Shown: in pieces, positions 57,580 through 64,000 of the stretch | How the letters are laid out: every line of letters starts with the position of its first letter | Numbering within the stretch: position 1 is the first letter of the stretch | NCBI RefSeq assembly: GCF_009730915.1 | Contig: NC_052489.1 | Span: forward strand, 6,041,622-6,105,621 | DNA from: Dioscorea cayenensis subsp. rotundata | Lineage: Eukaryota; Streptophyta; Magnoliopsida; Dioscoreales; Dioscoreaceae | Length of the DNA: 64,000 bases | Reading direction: 5' to 3' | Notes under the pieces: generated by a model | Told to the model about the DNA's origin: nothing | Databases searched by the model: none | What the model saw: the letters and a program-made list of their open reading frames with translations, nothing else | Program-made: the position numbers and the translations under genes

Positions 57580-58870
57580 CAATATTATTTTTGCAATTTC
57601 CGACTTTGTTTTAATTGTTATACATATCATAGTGTGTAATACTTATGAGCAGAATGCTGGTTACTTAGGATGATAAAGTTGGTAGTTGAGTATTACTTTC
57701 TCAATTTCTTTTTCTGTTGGTATGGTTATACATATTATAGTTTGTAACACTTAATGAGCAGAATGCTGGTTGTTTATAGTTTGTAACACTTAATGAGCAG
57801 AATGCTGGTTGTTTAGGATGATAAGGTTGGTGGTTGAATAGTACTTTCTAATTTCCTTCTCTGTTTAAATGGCTATTGAGATTATAATTGGTAACGCTTG
57901 TGAGCAGAATGCTGGTTATTTACAATGGTATAGTTGGTATTTAAATATTACTTTCTTAATTTTCTCCTCTCTTTGAACAGTTATACATAATGTAGTTTGT
58001 AATGCTTATTAGTGGAATACTGGCTTTTTAGGATGATGAGGTTGGTTGTTTCAATGTTACTTTCTTAATTTCCATCTCTGTTTTATATGGTTTTACAGAT
58101 TATAGTCTGTAACCCTTGTGAGCAGAATGCTGGTTATTTGCAATGGTAAAGTTGGTGGTTGGATACTTCTTTTGAAATTTCCATCTCTGTTTTGTCGTAA
58201 TATAGTTTGTAACACTTATGAATGGAACACTGGTTTATTTAGGATGGCAAAGTTGGCATGGCTATGGCATTCTGTGTTTTTAGGGTGATAAGGTTGGTAG
58301 TTTAATAATACTTTCACAATTTCCATCTCTGTTTGAATGACTATGCCTATTATAGTTTGAACCCATGAGCAGAATGCTGGGTTTTCAGGATGACAAAGTT
58401 GGTAGTTGAATATTATGTTCACAATTTCCATTTCTGTTTGAATGGCTATGCATATGATATTCTGTAAAACCTTTGAGCAGAATGCTGAGTGTTGAGGATG
58501 ATAAAGATTAGTAGTTGATTACTGTTGCAATTTCCATCTCTTTGAATGGTAATGCATATTGTAGTCCACACACTTATAAGCAGAATGCTGGCTATTTAGG
58601 ATGATACAGTTGTCGTTGAATGTTACTTTTGTAATTTCCAACATTGTTTGAACATCCATACATATTTTAGTTTGTAAGACTTATGATTATTGTTGCAATT
58701 TCCATCTCTTTGAATGGTAATGCATATTGTAGTCCACACACTTATAATTAGAATGCTGGCTATTTAGGATGATACGGTTGTCGTTGAATGTTACTTTTGT
58801 AATTTCCTACACTGTTTGAACATCCATACATATTTTAGTTTGTAAGACTTATGAGCAGAATGCATGATAG
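57580..58870. repeat. Tandem array with period about 107 bp downstream of the methyltransferase
   Basis: About a dozen diverged units, each with GAGCAGAATGCTGG (variants), GGATGATAAAGTTGGTAG, CAATTTCCATCTCTGTTTG and ATACATATTATAGTTTGTAA. Unit spacing varies between about 40 and 150 because of internal deletions and duplications. It starts soon after the methyltransferase reading frame ends and is non-coding. Confidence 0.88.
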
Positions 58871-61362
58871 GGTTGGTAGGTTTTCGTGATTGTTAATTGA
58901 TGCGAAAGAGAGAAGGTTAAAGAGTTACATTTTCCAGTTGACTTCTTGTTTCTGGAGTGGAAGCTTTTATTTCTCAATTTGCATTTCCATAAGGATTTTA
59001 GGTATTGAAATGTTACACTGGTAGTGCCTGGGTCATATGGATATATATATTGAATGGATGTATATTGCATGAATTAAAATATGCAACTGGTGTAAGAAAT
59101 GCTGGATATTGCCTTCCATGAATGAGTAAACACTTCAGCTGGTTTTTATGATCAGAGCGTAACGTTATTTTCTTCTAAAGATAATTGGGATAGCATTGGG
59201 ACCGTGAAACTAGCATCGTATGATAGTCAGTCCCATACCAACTTTTATCTTTTTAACTTCTAAGCACAATTAACCATGTTTTAACACCGTGTGTGGCTCA
59301 CCACGAGTCATGACTCTTAATTATGATTTTTCTGAGATCGAGTGTGGGCCGCGGGTTTCCCAACCAGTTGGAGCCCCCAACAAAGGCCATACATGCCTTC
59401 ATGCAACCTATGATGGGCACTCTTACGTTGTGGACAGTGCTCGTCTTTCACTGCCTAATCACTAGCCTTTCCATGGAGTATCTCAATACCATCATTGTTT
59501 AATATTTCTAGTCAATTCTCTGGAGCCAAATTATCTTGGTGTTTTCTTCAAAAAGCATTGTTACATAATCACTTCCATAAATACATATTTAGTAAATGTT
59601 ACCTGAGAGATAACAATGGGTTTTGACATTGTTTGATGAAAATCCGACTTAAAGTAGTATCTTTAGTTAAATGATTAAACTGATTCCTGTTTATCTTTGT
59701 TTTTTTACAAACATGGCATGACACTTGTACAGAATTTGTATTACTGCTATATAAATATTACTTTGCCTGTTTATTTCTAACGAAAAATGTTTGAGAACCT
59801 GCTGCCACTAATTGGGTCCAAATTTTTTTGATGCAAAGCTTTTACATTTTACTAGTAATTCTTATCATCAAGTTATTGGCAGGGTAATTATTATGCAAGC
59901 AGCATAATCTGCCTCTTTGCTTGCTTCTGGATGAATTCATTTTCTCTCCATCAGGTTCAATACAAGCAAGAAAAACAGGTTCTTTAGCTGTAACCACATT
60001 TTTTTATTTTGTACTTCGGCTTTAGACTTGAGGTACAATGTGTTGGCTGGAATACATCAAAGAAATTTTTGTCTTTCACCTTTTGCTATCTGGAGTCAAA
60101 TGTTCTTCCACATCTGATTTTTACATGATCAAGATCCCTTTTCATATTGTTCTTAAAACATTGCTAAACCCATTGGCAGAGTTGATATCTAATCTAGGAG
60201 GGGTGTTTCAAGTTGAAAAACCGTCTTCAAATCACGAATGAAGTTGAAAGGACCAACAAGGTTTCCATCTATCTTATGATTTAGTTGAATTTTTGGTGAT
60301 AATGAACTTTGTTGTGTCTTCACTGTGTCATAGTACTTCGGCCATGCGTTGATGATCATGTGATGGGGTTAATGGGTTTGATATACCAGACCTACAAATT
60401 TGGCTTTTAAATTACACAGGGCTTATGTAGCCCGATCTCAGGGTGCCGGTTCTTTACTCATTATCAGACAATCGCTTATTCACAAACCTCTTCTTCTGCG
60501 GACAATAGTTTTTATTTTCTATCTCATGGAAAACACTTTTCGCAATGAGTATTTTTAGTGATACCTGTTTGGTTGGTCAAATACTTAGCGATAAACTCCA
60601 TCTCTTGAGGGTGAGTTGCCTCTAAAAACCGGTCTTTAGTTCAGTTTGCAGGCTATAACTCGACTGCATGAAGTTAGAATCGTTAGTAATCGTTGCACGT
60701 CATCCCCAAAATTTAATTGTTATTTAACTGCGAGGAGGGGGTGGCACTTTTTATTTATTTATTTATTTATTTATTTTATCAAAAAGGAATGGAAGTTTTA
60801 AAATGATTCCATTATGTTTAACTGACCAAATCACATAACCATTTCCATACCCCAACCAAATATGTCCTTCAAAATATAATTTCTTTTAATAAGAATACTT
60901 ATTTGGGACTGAGCGAACCATGCTTACTAAAACACAAAGATTTGAGACAGCAAAGAGGACCAAACTATGGTACAATATCTTATCTCATTAAGGCAGTTAG
61001 AGCACAATATACAACAGTTATTTATCTCTTAGTTCATAGACCACCCTGAAATCACATACAAACTAGTGGTGATACATCACTTGGTTTGACATCCCAAGTA
61101 ACCAACGTTCCCATAAACAACAGAACTACATCATGAACTTCAAGCCTCCGAAAACTACCACTTAAATAGAAAAGAATGTCAGATTTTTCATTAAGTCAGC
61201 AAGGTTAAAATGCGGCTTGCATGGATCTCACCGACTTTTAGAGCTCCTTAATATTTTTCTCATCGATCCAGTCGGAACTTCCTCGTTGTTCACTAAACTT
61301 GCAAGATAAATATTATTTGTAGTTTCTTTTTGTTTCGCAGCGCGTAGAAATCTCCGGCATGT
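58871..61362. other. Intergenic region up to the ARF gene 3' end
   Basis: No gene recognised. A GC-richer stretch near 59325-59470 (GTGGGCCGCGGGTTTCCCAA) and another near 60420-60700 may be transposon remnants. The right part (about 60780-61362) contains the ARF 3' UTR. A TTTA microsatellite lies at 60749-60778. Confidence 0.45.
60749..60778. repeat. TTTA tetranucleotide microsatellite
   Basis: About seven TTTA units. Confidence 0.9.
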
Positions 61363-64000
61363 CTACCTTTCAGAGTACAGAATCTCTGGGTTGATGTTCG
61401 AGGTGTTACTTAACTGCATCCCGTCCTGACTCATCTGCTGCACTTCAGAAGGTGACAGAATTTTGATACACCTTACACAGTTGACGAACTCCCTAAAGGT
61501 GAGATGGTGAGAGAATTAATTACCACATTGATCATCAACATCAACAAGTAAAAAGGTACAAAAATAGAACAATGAAAAGTGAGACTTACTCCCATGGATC
61601 ATCTCCGACGAGAAGAATATCATTTTCATAATCAACATACACTAGTTTCCACTCTGAACTAATTGGATCATCAAGTTGACCTTCAAGCCCAAACATGCAA
61701 GCAATGGCAGATTTCAGTTCCTGGTAATTTTGAAAGCGTGTAACATCAATCGATCGCCCAACGGATCCTAGCTTTTGAACCTGGTGACAAAAACATATAT
61801 ATCATTAATCATCATCAGAATAAGTTATATTTACAACCGAAAAAGTCTCACCTTTGTATATGTCCGCAAAGGCAGGGGTGACACTTGCTTCCTTGTACCT
61901 CTACTTAAGCAGCTGTATTCATTGACATCCATACTTCCGGATGATGTACCGCCGGAGCTGTCAGGTATGTCTTGGAAGGAGTAGAATTGAGAGTCAGCAA
62001 GGCTTGCTGAGGTGACCTGAGATTGCATATCTTGATTTGAACTCCAGTTGCGGATCAAACTACCAGAAGGAACTTGCAAACAAGAACTCTTCAATTTGCC
62101 GGAGCTTTCTATACTCGTATTTAAAACATGAGCATCGGGCATAAAGTTTGTGTTGTTGCAAGCCTCACTCTGCACATAACTCCCGTTCGGAAAGTCTCTT
62201 ATTCCTGATAACTTAGTTCCTTCTTCACGAATTGCTTCCAAATCATGCATCTCATATGACAGAATACCAGGAGCTGGAGCACCATGTTCCACATTTGGAG
62301 GGTTTAGGTCCTGAGGACTAAAGAATTCTTGCATGAAGGATGGGAGACACTGGGGACTATGAGAATCAGAACTGCCTGAGAATTGATACATATCAAAAGA
62401 GCTAAAGTTTTCAGGGTTAACTAAAGTTGATATGTCTCCTGAGAGACTTGTAGAATCCGAAGCTGATGAAAACAGGAATCCTTGCTCAGGCTCTTTCAGG
62501 GGATCAATAATGGAGTGATCAGGTGACCGACGGAAAATCCAGTCATCATGGTCCAAGTTATGAGAAGGGAAGTACCCTTCATGTAATGGCAAGATAGTTG
62601 GATTATCCATACTGACAGAATCCAATGAATCTTTTCTTGATAATGGAGGCTCATTTGGAAGTGGATCACTCTGTCCTTCAAATTTCAGTTCATCATTTGC
62701 AATTGTATCTGCTATGATGTTTTCCTTACTCTCGCTGTGATGTTCTGCTTGCAACTGCTGCGGTGATGTTCTTTGCAGATTTGAAGAATGCTCATTCACT
62801 TCATTTGGTGGTTTTGCAGATGGTATTTCTGACTCCACAGAAGTTGTTTCACAACTGTTTCCGGGCAGGCAGGTGCTACGCTCAGCGCCTTCTGTTTTAG
62901 CTGGCAGATGCCTGTCAGGAAATGACTTTTCCGGTAGTGATTCTTGCGGTTCCTTCATAGTCCAAGATACACAGTCTACATCAACATGTTGCTGGTCTAC
63001 AAAAGGAAGGGGCTTCTCATTCTGCAGCAAAACACTTTGCAATGGTATATGTTGCTGCATCAGAGATAAATGGTCATTCTGTAATATTGCTGTTTTTGCT
63101 TCATGCGGCACTTGACTTCTCATAGTGGAAATCGAAGGCATAGGACAGTAAGGAACAATTTTAGTGCCGTTATGTCCCCGAATGTTCTGAAAGATGCTTG
63201 CATAAATTGATTGCTGTGATCCAAGATGGGTGTTCAGGCAGGACTTCTGACCTTGGAGTAGCAGCAGTTGAGAATCATGGTCAGAAAGTAAAGGATTTAG
63301 TACAGCATTCCCATTTTCAGGAGCCTGTAATAAAGGACTAGAATTCGCAAATCCAATTTGAACTCCTGGCACTGCAGTTAATCAGAATCTTAAAATCTTA
63401 GGAGTTTGATCTTGAAAGGTAAGAAGATGTTGAAGCTTCAAATAACATACCAACAAAACCTGGAAGACATTGTCTCTTTAGACTTGAAGTTGCAGGCGGA
63501 AAAACAAAAAGACTCTCTGGAGTCTCAATTTCCCACACACTAACTCTTTCCGGTCTTTCACCATAGCCATGTTCATCCCATTCCACCTGATTGTGGTACA
63601 TAAAATTTACAAATCACTACCATACTTCATTCATGTCAACCGGAAAATGTCACTGCATAAGAATGATTCCACAATACGCATAAAAAAACTCACCTGCAGA
63701 TTACGCCATTGTGAATTTGGCCATCTCAGAGGATCATAGTCATTGATACCCACAATTGTGCCCATATATCTGAAGAACAAAGAGAGTAACTTTACATTTG
63801 TTCGTGTTGATTCAATGAAATAAAATAAACACAATAAAAGGGCAAACATTCTCCAGAGATCTGTTCTAAAATTTTCCTTTTCAAGTGGTGATTCTGCTTG
63901 ACAAGTACAGGTTGTTCCTTTGATAAATATTGAAAATGAAAAGTAGAACTCAAAGGCTCTAATAATGATACTAACCTGCGTTTACTGGATTCTTCAGTTT
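61363..64000 (-). CDS. Auxin response factor, MONOPTEROS/ARF5 type (C-terminal part, partial)
   Basis: Exons in gene order: beyond 64000 to 63976, then 63769-63694, 63586-63451, 63371-61852, 61780-61590 and 61492-61363, all with matching phases. The first ones give [28 protein letters not shown] and [25 protein letters not shown], the end of the auxin-response (ancillary) domain. A long Ser/Asn/Asp/Gln-rich middle region (about 500 residues) is the presumed activation domain. The PB1 domain follows, with [13 protein letters not shown] (positive face Lys) and [17 protein letters not shown] (OPCA acidic face), then [17 protein letters not shown]. The DNA-binding B3 domain lies outside the window. 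ARFs bind AuxRE promoter sites; PB1 mediates dimerisation with ARFs and Aux/IAA repressors. ARF5 directs vascular and embryo patterning in Arabidopsis. ETPESLFVF and LKRQCLPG fit the monocot ARF5 group (rice ARF11 as I recall), less certain than the family. Confidence 0.93.

Noticed and set aside
57580-58870. Possible CRISPR-like array
   Set aside because: Units are diverged, contiguous and without regular unique spacers; this is a plant nuclear minisatellite.
60038-60241. 67-codon plus-strand frame
   Set aside because: No motif recognised and no credible splice link to the methyltransferase upstream.

Overview
The window is nuclear DNA of a flowering plant. Evidence: spliced genes with GT-AG introns, plant-only protein families (IQD, auxin response factor, plant-type PIN1, MSRA5) and plant transposons of the hAT, Mutator, Ty3/gypsy and tRNA-SINE classes. 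The auxin response factor reads closest, from memory, to the monocot MONOPTEROS-type ARFs (rice ARF11). A monocot, probably not a grass since the gene bodies lack the strong grass GC bias, is my inference; the species is not identified.

Layout. 1-1430: a non-autonomous Mutator-like element with long inverted repeats, carrying a decayed piece of a GTD-binding/DUF593 (myosin-binding) gene. 1431-7582: AT-rich intergenic DNA with one GC-rich island. 7583-13372 (+): a six-exon IQD calmodulin-binding scaffold gene. 15307-20727: a complete but decayed hAT element with a perfect 8-bp target duplication and about 2 kb of internal AT-rich tandem repeats. 21190-24048 (+): mitochondrial ribosomal protein mL53. 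24530-24747: a SINE with a perfect 15-bp target duplication. 25854-30669 (-): a TLDc-domain (OXR-like) protein with a predicted N-myristoylation site. 31596-33932 (-): PIN1-type prolyl isomerase. 35439-37624 (+): ATP synthase subunit e. 38116-42382 (-): MSRA5, with a recent 215-bp tandem duplication in intron 1. 42543-48163: a 5.6-kb Mutator-like element with about 310-bp inverted repeats and a broken mudrA, inserted about 160 bp upstream of the MSRA5 start codon. 48590-52510: nested Ty3/gypsy debris. 55602-56122: a decayed hAT-like element. 56325-57471 (+): a DUF248-like methyltransferase gene disrupted by two single-base insertions, followed by a minisatellite of about 107 bp period. 61363-64000 (-): the C-terminal half of a MONOPTEROS-type auxin response factor that continues past the window edge.

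The genes do not form a pathway; this is an ordinary gene-plus-transposon plant segment. Several are housekeeping or organelle genes (mL53, ATP synthase e, PIN1), and two relate to oxidative stress by family (TLDc/OXR, MSRA5). I found no evidence of a wholly new system. The best candidates for follow-up are the captured-gene Mutator element, the Cys-to-Ser MSRA5 motif, the two repeat arrays, the SINE, and the two single-base insertions in the methyltransferase. Exon models were built by hand from splice signals, frame continuity and remembered family motifs; no database search was run.
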